NCBI RefSeq assembly: GCF_000246855.1
Contig: NC_016609.1
Coordinates: 1,302,001-1,366,000, forward strand
Source: Niastella koreensis GR20-10
Lineage (GTDB): Bacteria > Bacteroidota > Bacteroidia > Chitinophagales > Chitinophagaceae
DNA length: 64,000 bases
Reading direction: 5' to 3'
Shown here: one piece after another, positions 9,302 to 15,888 of the stretch
Layout of the letters: each line of letters starts with the position of its first letter
Position numbering within the stretch: the first letter of the stretch is position 1
Notes under the pieces: model-generated
Told to the model about the DNA's origin: nothing
What the model saw: the letters and a program-made list of their open reading frames with translations, nothing else
The model's database searches: none
Program-made: the position numbers and the translations under genes

Positions 9302-9309
9302 CATTTTCT

Positions 9310-9454
9310 GCGGGCTGTAGGTTACAACTTTCGAACCTGTTTGTGGTGGACATTAATAAGATTGTAGATTTCTACAATGAGTATTTGCTGAGGTTTCAAT
9401 TGGCAACGTGAAAAAGACATATGTGTCAGTGATAGGGATTGTGTTCGAACAAAA
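9310..9454. repeat. 145-bp direct repeat, left copy
   Basis: By eye about 85% identical over 145 bases to 13250-13393. Both begin GCGGGCTGTAGGTTACAACT and end GTTCGAACAAAA, with one single-base gap. The copies are in the same orientation and enclose the decayed mob/integrase segment. The stretch has no convincing reading frame. Confidence 0.75.
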
Positions 9455-9627
9455 GGGTATCACAGAAATAGTAAGGCTTCAAAGGAACTTGCAACAAAAG
9501 CAGGCTCTCGAACAGGTCTTTACGATAACTGACAAAGTACACAATAAAGGAATCTTCGGAGCTTACAACATCAGCTATGTGCAAGCATCAACGGTAGTTT
9601 GAGCTCGAGGCTCGAAGTTCAATTAAT

Positions 9628-9842
9628 TTAATTATAATCACTACAACCTGCTATCAAAGAATCTAATAAAGGAACAATCTCCCGTGGTGGTATTATTCCA
9701 TATTCTTTATATTCCTGCCGACTTAATAATAAATCACAATTTTCAATATTCTCCTTTTCATACGCGACCTCCATTTTCTGGTTCATCAGCGTCAAAAAAA
9801 TGCGCATATCTGAGCATCGATCACTTGTAACTCTTTTTGTAC
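9628..9842 (-). pseudogene. Unidentified C-terminal coding remnant
   Basis: The minus strand encodes about 70 residues of protein-like composition ending at 9628 (KMEVAYEKENIENCDLLLSR, then IPPREIVPLLDSLIAG). Beyond about 9845 the same frame reads the antisense of the adjacent membrane-protein remnant and loses its coding character. It is probably the tail of a gene cut by the junction that brought in the left mob module. I do not recognise the family. Confidence 0.3.
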
Positions 9843-9870
9843 GACGGAACAGCCTCCAATGCAATGATTT

Positions 9871-10058
9871 GACCGCTCGCAAGCTCATGAAACTGCTCGG
9901 AAAAGACCAGGGCGGCATAAAAGATAATCTACAACTGATTTTAGGCAAAAAGCAGGATCTTTCGCCGCGGAACAGGACCGAGATCCAGAACCGATTTAAC
10001 GACGTGTATGCGTTTTTTGAAGAGTTGGAGTTTACGGCAGGCAAAGCTTGTTGAAGAA
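9871..10058 (+). pseudogene. C-terminal remnant of the membrane/coiled-coil gene
   Basis: From GACCGCTCGC onward this matches 21768-21981, the last 70 residues of the intact membrane protein gene at 21151 (KLLGKDQGGIKDNLQLILGK is identical in both). The N-terminal three quarters, including both membrane segments, are missing, and a frameshift near 10040 turns the normal ending into GKAC-stop. Not functional as it stands. Confidence 0.7.
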
Positions 10059-10201
10059 TTTGGAATCAAAATTCAGGGAATAAAGAATCTAATTGAAAAC
10101 ACTCCTTTGAGAAAGTTTGCTGGCCAAAAGAAAAAGAGAACTTTAGGCGGATTGGTCCAACTTCTTGGGCTTCCCGTAGACTCCCGCCTGCAATGACAAT
10201 T

Positions 10202-10615
10202 TCATTCCTGCCGACAATAAACGACCATAAGTAAATACTTTTTATCCAGCCCCTTTCTCGAGAACCCTATAAAATCAAGCAGCATCCCATACTCGCTCAT
10301 AGAATTTCGCCTTCGCGATCTTTTTAACCATTTCGGGTAAAATTTATCCAAATAGTCAAAGTCAACCAGATGCGGCCTTAGTGCCGATAGATCCAAAACA
10401 TAGCTATTTTCGATTCTGTAAATCTCTGTCACGGGTCCGTTACCTTGAAAAATAAAGTCAATAAGTAGGTAAATTGTGGCTTCCGAATTTAAAGTGTTTC
10501 CTGTAATTAAATACTCACCTCGTTCGTTTAACCAATATTTGTCAGGGATTATCTCTGTACATATTTCTTCTAATAAATATTCATCCGTTGATAGTATAGT
10601 AACGTCCCATTTCAT
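10202..10615 (-). CDS. Conserved hypothetical protein, copy A (137 aa)
   Basis: Near-identical twin of 22082-22495, with about ten substitutions in 137 residues. It is a small soluble protein with no recognised motif; the C-terminal half is basic (RSRRRNSMSEYG). In both copies it sits convergently after the membrane-protein gene and divergently from the excisionase-like gene, with the same conserved 180-base gap between them. Keeping an intact frame in an otherwise decayed element suggests recent duplication or continued selection. No function assigned. Confidence 0.6.
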   Translation of the reverse strand: MKWDVTILSTDEYLLEEICTEIIPDKYWLNERGEYLITGNTLNSEATIYLLIDFIFQGNGPVTEIYRIENSYVLDLSALRPHLVDFDYLDKFYPKWLKRSRRRNSMSEYGMLLDFIGFSRKGLDKKYLLMVVYCRQE

Positions 10616-10639
10616 ACTTCTAAATTATGGATAAATTCA

Positions 10640-10794
10640 ACGCCAGTCCCCACAATTGAAGTTGTCGAGTAAGGCATTTGGTTACTTTTTTCACTCCTAA
10701 ATAGGCTATTTCCCCCTTACCATTACATTTAAGTATACTTACCTTTTTTCCGCCTCCCCCCAATGGTATTTTCGAAGCCTAAAAAGTAACGAGT
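10640..10794. promoter_or_regulatory. Conserved divergent control region, copy A
   Basis: The gap between the divergent 137-residue gene and the excisionase-like gene is almost the same as 22520-22675. It contains a perfect 10-bp palindrome AAGTATACTT near 10733 and C-rich stretches. Such conservation between element copies, together with divergent genes, points to shared promoters and an operator, possibly bound by the helix-turn-helix protein encoded next to it. Confidence 0.4.
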
Positions 10795-11130
10795 ATGCAA
10801 GAAGTAATGAAGAGCGGAAATACACCCATGTTATTTCCATACGAACCTGCGGAGTATTGGCAAAACATCAGGCAAATTGTCCGGGAAGAGGTAAGCAAAA
10901 TGGATAAGGAAAAACCAGATCCTGGTTCAGTCCTAAAAACACCCGGCCTCACCTACAAACCCCTGTTAAAAATATCCGAACTCTGCACCCTTTTCCAGGT
11001 CACCAAACCGACCATTTACGGGTGGATCAAGGTTGGAAAAATCAAGCCGGTAAAAGTGCGTTCAAGGGTGTATTTCCTGTGGCAGGATGTAACGCAATTA
11101 ATGAGTACTCAAACAGTCGCCAACGAGTGA
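10795..11130 (+). CDS. Excisionase-like helix-turn-helix protein, copy A
   Basis: 111 residues. After a 60-residue N-terminal part lies a MerR/excisionase-type winged helix: LLKISELCTLFQVTKPTIYG, then WIKVGKIKPVKVRSRVYF and a final helix. This domain is typical of recombination directionality factors and of regulators in Bacteroidota mobilizable elements. The twin at 22676 differs at only a handful of positions. The 80 bases after the stop match the twin's downstream region until the deletion that removed most of the mobilization gene. Confidence 0.75.
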   Translation: MQEVMKSGNTPMLFPYEPAEYWQNIRQIVREEVSKMDKEKPDPGSVLKTPGLTYKPLLKISELCTLFQVTKPTIYGWIKVGKIKPVKVRSRVYFLWQDVTQLMSTQTVANE

Positions 11131-11208
11131 TTTTTTCCTTTGGCCAGCCCTGTTCTTTTGGCAGTTGGAAGCATTGGAATTGGTATAAAAAGAAGGGATA
11201 TTTTTTTC

Positions 11209-11286
11209 GTGCAGGACGTGGTCAAAAAAGTAGACACGATTAAAATAAACATCGCAAAATTTTCCGACAAGTGGATGCAAGAATAA
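11209..11286 (+). pseudogene. 3' stub of the first mobilization gene
   Basis: Only the last 24 codons remain (QDVVKKVDTIKINIAKFSDK, then W-M-Q-E-stop), matching the end of the intact gene at 23479-23874. Compared with that copy, about 720 bases are missing between roughly 11198 and 11209, removing the rest of the gene and the whole inverted-repeat region that I propose as oriT. Confidence 0.75.
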
Positions 11287-12101
11287 TCAAAGGGAGTAAT
11301 CTTTCAAATACGCTCAATTATAACGAGCACAAAGTTCAGCAGGGCGTTGCTGAATGCATCCATTCAGCCAACTATGCGAAGGACACAGAAAAGTTGAACT
11401 TTTATGATAAACTGCGCAGGCTGGAACATCAGGCATCACTAAATGAAAATGTGAAGGCAAACAGCGTTCACATCTCCCTGAATTTCGACAGCGTCGACCA
11501 GCTTGACAAACAAAAGCTGTCAGCCATCACCGATACCTACATGCAACAGATTGGATTCGGGAACCAGCCCTACCTTGTTTATGAACATAGAGACGCGGGC
11601 CACAAACACATCCACATTGTCACCACCAACATCCAGCAAAACGGCCGGCGGATCGATATGAATAATATCGGCCGCAATCAGTCTGAAAAGGCGCGGAAAG
11701 CGATTGAACAGGAATTTAAATTGGTACCCGCAGAATACCATAAACAGGATCAAAAACAGCACCTAAAGCAGCAACTGATAGTGACACCCAAACGAGTGGA
11801 ATATGGCAAAACCGAAACCAAGCATGCTATCCAGAACGTATTGGATTATGTGATCCGGCGATACAAATACACTTCATTGCCGGAATTAAATGCCGTTCTG
11901 AAGCAATACAATGTCATGGCCGACCCCGGCAAAGGCGGTTCCCGTATTCATAAAAACGGCGGGTTGGTTTACCGGGTACTCGATGCTAACGGAAAAAAAA
12001 TCGGCGTACCTATCAAAGCAAGTGCTTTTTATAACACCCACTTTAAAATTTCTTGCGATTTGCTTTTGTTCTGGATCTTGGAGTTATCCATCACAAATTG
12101 A
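11271..12101 (+). pseudogene. Relaxase, 3' truncated copy
   Basis: Equivalent to the 439-residue relaxase at 23859. It begins at GTG (overlapping the stub of the previous gene) and follows its twin closely for about 256 residues, including the histidine motif HRDAGHKHIHIVTTNI. It breaks off after KASAFYN at about 12038 and ends in 20 unrelated residues. The nuclease domain may still fold, but the C-terminal 180 residues are lost. Confidence 0.75.
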
Positions 12102-12117
12102 TTATTGAATTCCTGAT

Positions 12118-12180
12118 TTATTGTTGGGGTGGTGATTGTTCCAAAATTTCACTGTCTGTCAAACCTGTTACTTCTCTCAT
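12118..12180 (-). pseudogene. Remnant of the small helix-turn-helix gene
   Basis: The minus strand reads MREVTGLTDSEILEQSPPQQ-stop. Its core VTGLTDSEILE is identical to the end of the intact 73-residue protein at 25264-25485. It keeps the same position relative to the relaxase, downstream and convergent. Confidence 0.65.
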
Positions 12181-12220
12181 TAGAAAAAAGCCACTGCATT
12201 TGCAATGGCTTTTAAATGTT

Positions 12221-12526
12221 TTACTTCCTGTATTTCATTTGGGGATTCCTTTTGTGATGGTACACCGATAAGACTACAACAACCTTTTTAACTTCATCAA
12301 CCAGATAAACTAGCTAGTACAAGTAAGGATATTTCTTTAATGATATTTCCCGGTAATATTTATATGTATTTCTGAAGCGAAAAGGATCTTTACAAACAAC
12401 AGCTAAATTTTCATTCACTTCTTTAACAAAGCCCTCTGCAGCCAGCTCACTTCGCTCAAGATACTAACTAACAGCCTCTTTATATTCATTCAAAGCAACA
12501 GGATCATAAATATACCTGTAACTCAT
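12221..12526 (-). pseudogene. RelE/ParE-type toxin with two in-frame stops
   Basis: Read from the ATG at 12526, the minus strand gives a typical RelE/ParE toxin (SYRYIYDPVALNEYKEAV, then KDPFRFRNTYKYYREISLKK, then VYHHKRNP). It is interrupted by TAG after residue 20 and a second TAG near residue 70, and ends normally at 12221. The start overlaps the antitoxin stop as ATGA, the usual coupling in these pairs. The toxin is dead; its antitoxin frame is intact. Confidence 0.75.
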
Positions 12527-12789
12527 TTTTTCTTACCTTTCTTTAATATTTCAGTTATTTGCTTGTTTGCATCCTTTGCGCTCACCATTTTACCACCGCC
12601 TTTATAATATGTAAATCTTTTGTCAAGGTCTGCTTTGAACTCATCGGTATACTCCCATTCATCCTGAGCAATCTCGTCCTCTGATAGCGCATAAATAGCC
12701 TTCACTTTCTTTTCCTCTGCGGTTTCTATAAACTGGTGCAGCTTCTGACGGATAATTGCTGTTCTCATTACAATACTCTTTTTCAACAA
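12523..12789 (-). CDS. Antitoxin of a decayed RelE/ParE module
   Basis: 88 residues, or about 81 if the downstream ATG giving MRTAIIRQKLHQFIETAEEK is used. The N-terminal helix and the acidic middle (LSEDEIAQDEWEYTDEFKAD), followed by a basic lysine-rich end, resemble antitoxins of RelE/ParE pairs in Bacteroidota. It is directly followed by the toxin frame with an ATGA overlap. With the toxin inactivated it may be retained only by chance or as an anti-addiction protein against a related toxin elsewhere. Confidence 0.65.
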   Translation of the reverse strand: MLKKSIVMRTAIIRQKLHQFIETAEEKKVKAIYALSEDEIAQDEWEYTDEFKADLDKRFTYYKGGGKMVSAKDANKQITEILKKGKKK

Positions 12790-12907
12790 ATTTAATTTAT
12801 TTTATTGATTGACCAAAGGGCGATTACCTTGTTCATCTAACAGGGAATCAATAACTAATGATACGCTTTGGGCATTATTCTTTTCCTATGGACTAATTTC
12901 TCACCCG

Positions 12908-13182
12908 CTATTTAAACTTATTCCTTAAATGCTTCATATCCTCCCCAATCTTCTTATCCAGGATCTTTGCATAATGTTGCGCAGTCCGCAAATTCCGGTG
13001 GCCGAGCATCTTTGATACCGTTTCGATAGGCACTCCGTTAGTAAGCGTTACGGTGGTTGCAAAGGTATGCCTGGCAATGTGGTAAGTAAGCGTCTTATGT
13101 ATCCCACACAGATCAGCAATCTCCTTCAGGTAAGCATTCATTTTCTGGTTGCTGTTTATGGGTAGCAACACGTCTTTACCCT
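12908..13182 (-). pseudogene. C-terminal fragment of a tyrosine recombinase
   Basis: The last 88 residues match the end of the integrase at 33540-34760 with few changes: HIARHTFATTVTLTNGVPIE, GHRNLRTAQHYAKILDKKIG, with the catalytic H-x-x-R, GH and tyrosine all present. At about 13183 homology jumps from inside the integrase straight to the element-end sequence normally found upstream of the integrase gene (34959 onward). So the N-terminal 320 codons and the promoter have been deleted in one event. Confidence 0.8.
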
Positions 13183-13587
13183 GGCATCCTGCAAATCGTT
13201 GATTTTGCAGGACTTCTTACTTTAAGTTTATCTCAATTAACTGAGCCGAGCGGGCTGTAGGTTACAACTTTCGAACCGATTTGTGGCGGACCTTAACAAT
13301 ATAGTAGATTTCTGCAATGAGTATTTATTAAAGTTTCAAATGGCAACGTGAAAAGACATAAGTGTAGGTGATGGGGATTGGGTTCGAACAAAAAAGCAAT
13401 TTCAAATAAAGATTTACTAAAGATTATAAGTCTGCAGGATAATCTAGGCTTAACAGAGTCGTATTTGCGCTACCCGGTAATAACCGCGCCTTATTACTAA
13501 GTTGTTTTAAAATAATAGCTTGCAAAAATTGTTTTTTGTTAAAAGTAGTGTATAATAGCGGAAATATATTGTTAGCCGAAATTGGAT
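13183..13587. other. Element end, repeat copy and spacer, no gene
   Basis: 13183-13250 is a near copy of 34959-35026, the sequence beside the tRNA-Ser gene, including its hairpin at 13186-13212. At GAGCGG, where the intact element meets the tRNA gene, this copy instead enters the 145-bp repeat (13250-13393). The rest, to 13587, is AT-rich with no reading frame; GTTAGCC at 13571 resembles the edge of the cassette-like site at 14081. Confidence 0.6.
13250..13393. repeat. 145-bp direct repeat, right copy
   Basis: Partner of 9310-9454 in the same orientation, by eye about 85% identical. It begins exactly where homology to the intact element's end stops, so it marks the right border of the decayed element. 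Confidence 0.75.
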
Positions 13588-14088
13588 ATGACCTCAAATA
13601 CTCTCGAAAAAGGAATTAAAGAAGCTGTTCCCAAACTGCTGGACCTAGCAAGGGAGCTGACAGGGAACGATATTTCTGATAATTGCAAATTCATTCTAAC
13701 GGAAATCAAGGATAGCAGCGAGAATTTTCATGTACAAAGACTATTGAGGAAAAAAGAGAACGATAAAAAAGCTCCGACGACATTTTCCGATCTCATGCCG
13801 ACGCTGCAAAATCTCTACGATAACTTATATGACATCAACTTACACGTTTATAGAGCCAAAAAACAATTAACTATAGTTGACATTAGGTATTATTCGAAAT
13901 CATCGCTTGACCAAGAATATAGGCAAAAAGTTTTGCATGTCCCTCCAATGCTTCACTGCAAGGTTGCACAGCCGCCATGGTTGACAGACAAGAAGGAGAA
14001 GTTTGATATAAACTGGGAACATAAACAATGGTTGACAAACTGGAAATTGTTTTGGGCAAGACGAAAACTCAAACACCAAAGCGGCTAA
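13588..14088 (+). CDS. Hypothetical protein, AT-rich
   Basis: 166 residues from the ATG at 13588 (a TTG two codons earlier is possible). The protein is basic, helical in the first half (KEAVPKLLDLARELTGNDIS) and tryptophan-rich near the end (WEHKQWLTNWKLFWARRKLK). It has no signal peptide and no motif I recognise. Base composition is lower in GC than the flanking chromosome, which suggests transfer. The stop codon lies inside GCGGCTAAC, the left arm of a cassette-like inverted repeat. Confidence 0.5.
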   Translation: MTSNTLEKGIKEAVPKLLDLARELTGNDISDNCKFILTEIKDSSENFHVQRLLRKKENDKKAPTTFSDLMPTLQNLYDNLYDINLHVYRAKKQLTIVDIRYYSKSSLDQEYRQKVLHVPPMLHCKVAQPPWLTDKKEKFDINWEHKQWLTNWKLFWARRKLKHQSG

Positions 14089-14155
14089 CATGAGGTTTTC
14101 TGCTACGACGGAGCACAGAATACCGCCACATCGCCAGTGCTTTAACGTTAGCTGC
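14081..14155. other. attC-like imperfect palindrome between cassette-like genes
   Basis: Outer arms GCGGCTAAC (14081-14089) and GTTAGCTGC (14147-14155) pair over nine positions with one G-T wobble. An inner hairpin (GGTTTTCTGC / GCACAGAATACC) fills the left half. The left arm contains the stop codon of the upstream gene and the right arm precedes the next gene, as in integron cassettes. The inner fold is not the single long hairpin of a textbook attC, so this is a resemblance only. Confidence 0.35.
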
Positions 14156-14200
14156 AAGCATAATGTGACACTTACAAATTCAGATAATTTACAAACACGA

Positions 14201-14776
14201 ATGGAAATATTGATTATAACCGGACCACCCTATTCGGGAAAAGGAACTCAATGCGAAATACTTAAGACGAAATTAGGTTTTAACCATATTTCAACTGGGG
14301 ACAGAATACGAAAAGAAAAAGATGAAAAAACCTCAATCGGAAAAGCGATGACCGAATATGAGGAAAATGGGAATTTAGTACCTGACCATATAATGCAAAA
14401 ATTAATCGGGCAAATTATTGACGAAAACTCCAACGCTAAAGGAATTATTCTGGACGGTTATCCAAGAACTAAAGCACAAGTTGACACGATTCTAAATCTG
14501 TTGATTGAAAGAAAATTAGGCATTAAGGCCGTAATTAACATAGACGTGCCGAAAGAAGAATTGTTAGCAAGAGCACAAAAAAGAGCGGTAAGCTCCAATA
14601 GGAAAGACGACCTGAATTCTGATATTCATTTAAAACGAATTGAAATATTTGAAGCAGCTACTCGACCTGCAATAGATTATATGAAAGGGAAGTTTAAAGT
14701 TGTTGACATAAATGGACTTGGAACAATCGAAAACATAACAACAGCAATAAGCGAGACGTTAAATGCCTGCCGCTAA
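14201..14776 (+). CDS. Adenylate kinase-like nucleoside monophosphate kinase
   Basis: The frame opens at 14090, but homology starts at the ATG at 14201 (191 residues). The P-loop GPPYSGKGTQ is at residues 8-17, the NMP-binding part contains STGDRIRKE, and DGYPRT is near residue 85. The LID region between RAQKRAV and HLKRIEIFE is only about 12 residues, so this is the short-LID form, unlike the roughly 215-residue housekeeping bacterial enzyme. It should phosphorylate a nucleoside monophosphate with ATP; AMP, UMP or CMP cannot be decided here. It is AT-rich and sits between cassette-like borders, so it is probably an acquired second copy. Confidence 0.85.
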   Translation: MEILIITGPPYSGKGTQCEILKTKLGFNHISTGDRIRKEKDEKTSIGKAMTEYEENGNLVPDHIMQKLIGQIIDENSNAKGIILDGYPRTKAQVDTILNLLIERKLGIKAVINIDVPKEELLARAQKRAVSSNRKDDLNSDIHLKRIEIFEAATRPAIDYMKGKFKVVDINGLGTIENITTAISETLNACR

Positions 14777-14933
14777 CAAAAGTATTTGCAATAGCAGGGC
14801 TTGAAGGAAGAAAAATTGGTGTTCTAGATCAGGAAAAAGCAATGCCTACAATTTTGAATGATCCCTGTCGTATACCTGGCAGAGGGATACGGAAATTCCA
14901 GACAATTTTTCCGCAAATAATTACATAAATGAT

Positions 14934-15386
14934 ATGAGATCAACTTCCGACATTTGGATAAGTAAGACAATACTAATATTAATATTTCTTTCTGTTTGTC
15001 ATTCTGCTTTCTCTCAGCAAAAAGATAAACCTAACGCCTATTACCAATCGGTTCAGAACAGACATTCATTAGACTCGATCTTTCCAGTTGACGACATTCA
15101 ATCAATTACTGTTACTAATTATAACGGAACACATGCCTTGACCAAAGACAAGTTGACTTTTTTAAAAGGACAACTTAAAAAAGCAAAATTTGCTGGAGGG
15201 CTTTTGCTTAAACCGGGACATATAACACTAACAATTAAACTGAAGGCTAATTCAAAAGCTAAGACAGGCTATGTATATGCATATAAAGGAAATATAAACT
15301 TTGATGCTGCAATTGATAAGCATGGTAATAATTTTAGTGGGACATACTATCTACCTCTTGCAATTAATTTTGACAATTATAAATAG
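14934..15386 (+). CDS. Small secreted hypothetical protein
   Basis: 150 residues with a clear signal peptide (KTILILIFLSVCHSAFSQ, cleavage before Q-K-D). The mature 120 residues contain alternating beta-strand-like segments (DIQSITVTNYNGTHALTKDK, HITLTIKLKANSK). No family recognised; probably periplasmic or surface-exposed. An in-frame ATG at 14934 with no downstream alternative supports the start. Confidence 0.55.
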   Translation: MRSTSDIWISKTILILIFLSVCHSAFSQQKDKPNAYYQSVQNRHSLDSIFPVDDIQSITVTNYNGTHALTKDKLTFLKGQLKKAKFAGGLLLKPGHITLTIKLKANSKAKTGYVYAYKGNINFDAAIDKHGNNFSGTYYLPLAINFDNYK

Positions 15387-15610
15387 AAATAAAATCAACG
15401 CAAGGCATATAGGCGGGAATAGAAGCAACTGCAGCTATATGGGTTTGGCGTCAGGCGGGCTGACGTGCAAGTTCGGAGTTTTGTGCTAATGGGATGTTTA
15501 ATGAGTAAGGGCTTTTTAGTTCTAGCTAAAGACTAATTTCGAACCCGCTAACAATCTGATCCCTTTTTGTGTTTAAAGGCAAAATGAACTCTTGGACGCT
15601 CGAACAAGAA

Positions 15611-15644
15611 AAACCCCTTCAAATTCAACGATTTGAAGGGGTTT
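15611..15644 (-). terminator. Hairpin next to left att site
   Basis: A perfect inverted repeat (AAACCCCTTCAAAT / ATTTGAAGGGGTTT) with a 6-base loop. On the minus strand a tRNA end at 15656 would run straight into it. I infer it was the original transcription terminator of the tRNA-Ser gene, separated from it when the element integrated. Confidence 0.6.
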
Positions 15645-15655
15645 CAATTTTATTT

Positions 15656-15670
15656 GCGGAGAGAGAGGGA
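15656..15670 (-). repeat. Putative attL: 3' end of tRNA-Ser
   Basis: GCGGAGAGAGAGGGA is identical to 35023-35037, the acceptor and T-stem end of tRNA-Ser. The next bases, ATTGAACC, also echo ATTCGAACC. The repeat is purine-rich and could arise by chance, but its orientation, the neighbouring hairpin and the integrase beside the other copy fit a classic tRNA attachment site. Confidence 0.55.
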
Positions 15671-15888
15671 ATTGAACCTAACCTACTCCTTATTGTTAGT
15701 CAGTTAGTTGAGTGCTGCAAAATGGGGGACTCAATGGATGACGCTTGTAATATTCAACAATTATAAGAACTGATATAATTAGGTAAATTTAAACGAAACT
15801 GATGACAAAATCCATGAAAGGCTTAATTCTATATTTTTACCTTTCGCCTTGACCAATTCATCACCAATTCATTCACAATTTATTTCCG

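Larger units (their letters stand above)
8381..9309. other. Long gap with periodic repeat, no confident gene
   Basis: About 930 bases with no recognisable protein. The middle (8643-9084) is a 21-bp periodic array listed separately. A GTG-started 183-codon frame at 8769-9320 is open only because the repeat unit is a multiple of three; its composition is unlike its neighbours and it runs into a hairpin and the dispersed repeat. The 9090-9270 part contains GACTTGATCCG twice. A strong hairpin follows at 9279-9301. Confidence 0.5.
9310..13393 (+). mobile_element. Decayed mobilizable element (left)
   Basis: This segment is enclosed by 145-bp direct repeats. In order it contains a remnant of a membrane protein gene, an intact copy of a 137-residue gene, an excisionase-like gene, a mobilization operon with the first gene almost deleted and the second truncated, a small helix-turn-helix remnant, a broken toxin-antitoxin pair and the last 88 residues of a tyrosine recombinase. 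The order mirrors the intact element at 15.7-35 kb, so I read it as an older relative that has lost transfer and integration functions. Confidence 0.6.
15387..15888. other. Non-coding spacer holding hairpin and left att site
   Basis: There is no credible gene in these 502 bases. 15420-15490 has a GC-rich stretch (GGCGTCAGGCGGGCTGACGT) reminiscent of cassette ends. A strong hairpin at 15611-15644 and the tRNA-like 15-bp direct repeat at 15656 follow. A 65-codon frame over the hairpin is not real. Confidence 0.5.

Noticed and set aside
8769..9320. 183-codon frame as a real gene
   Set aside because: The frame is open because the underlying repeat is 21 bp; it ends in a hairpin and repeat and shows no domain or plausible start signal.
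9408..9602. 64-codon plus-strand frame in the repeat
   Set aside because: It begins in the 145-bp repeat and is not conserved as a frame in the copy at 13250.
15569..15766. 65-codon frame over the left att site
   Set aside because: It crosses the hairpin and tRNA-like repeat; no protein features.
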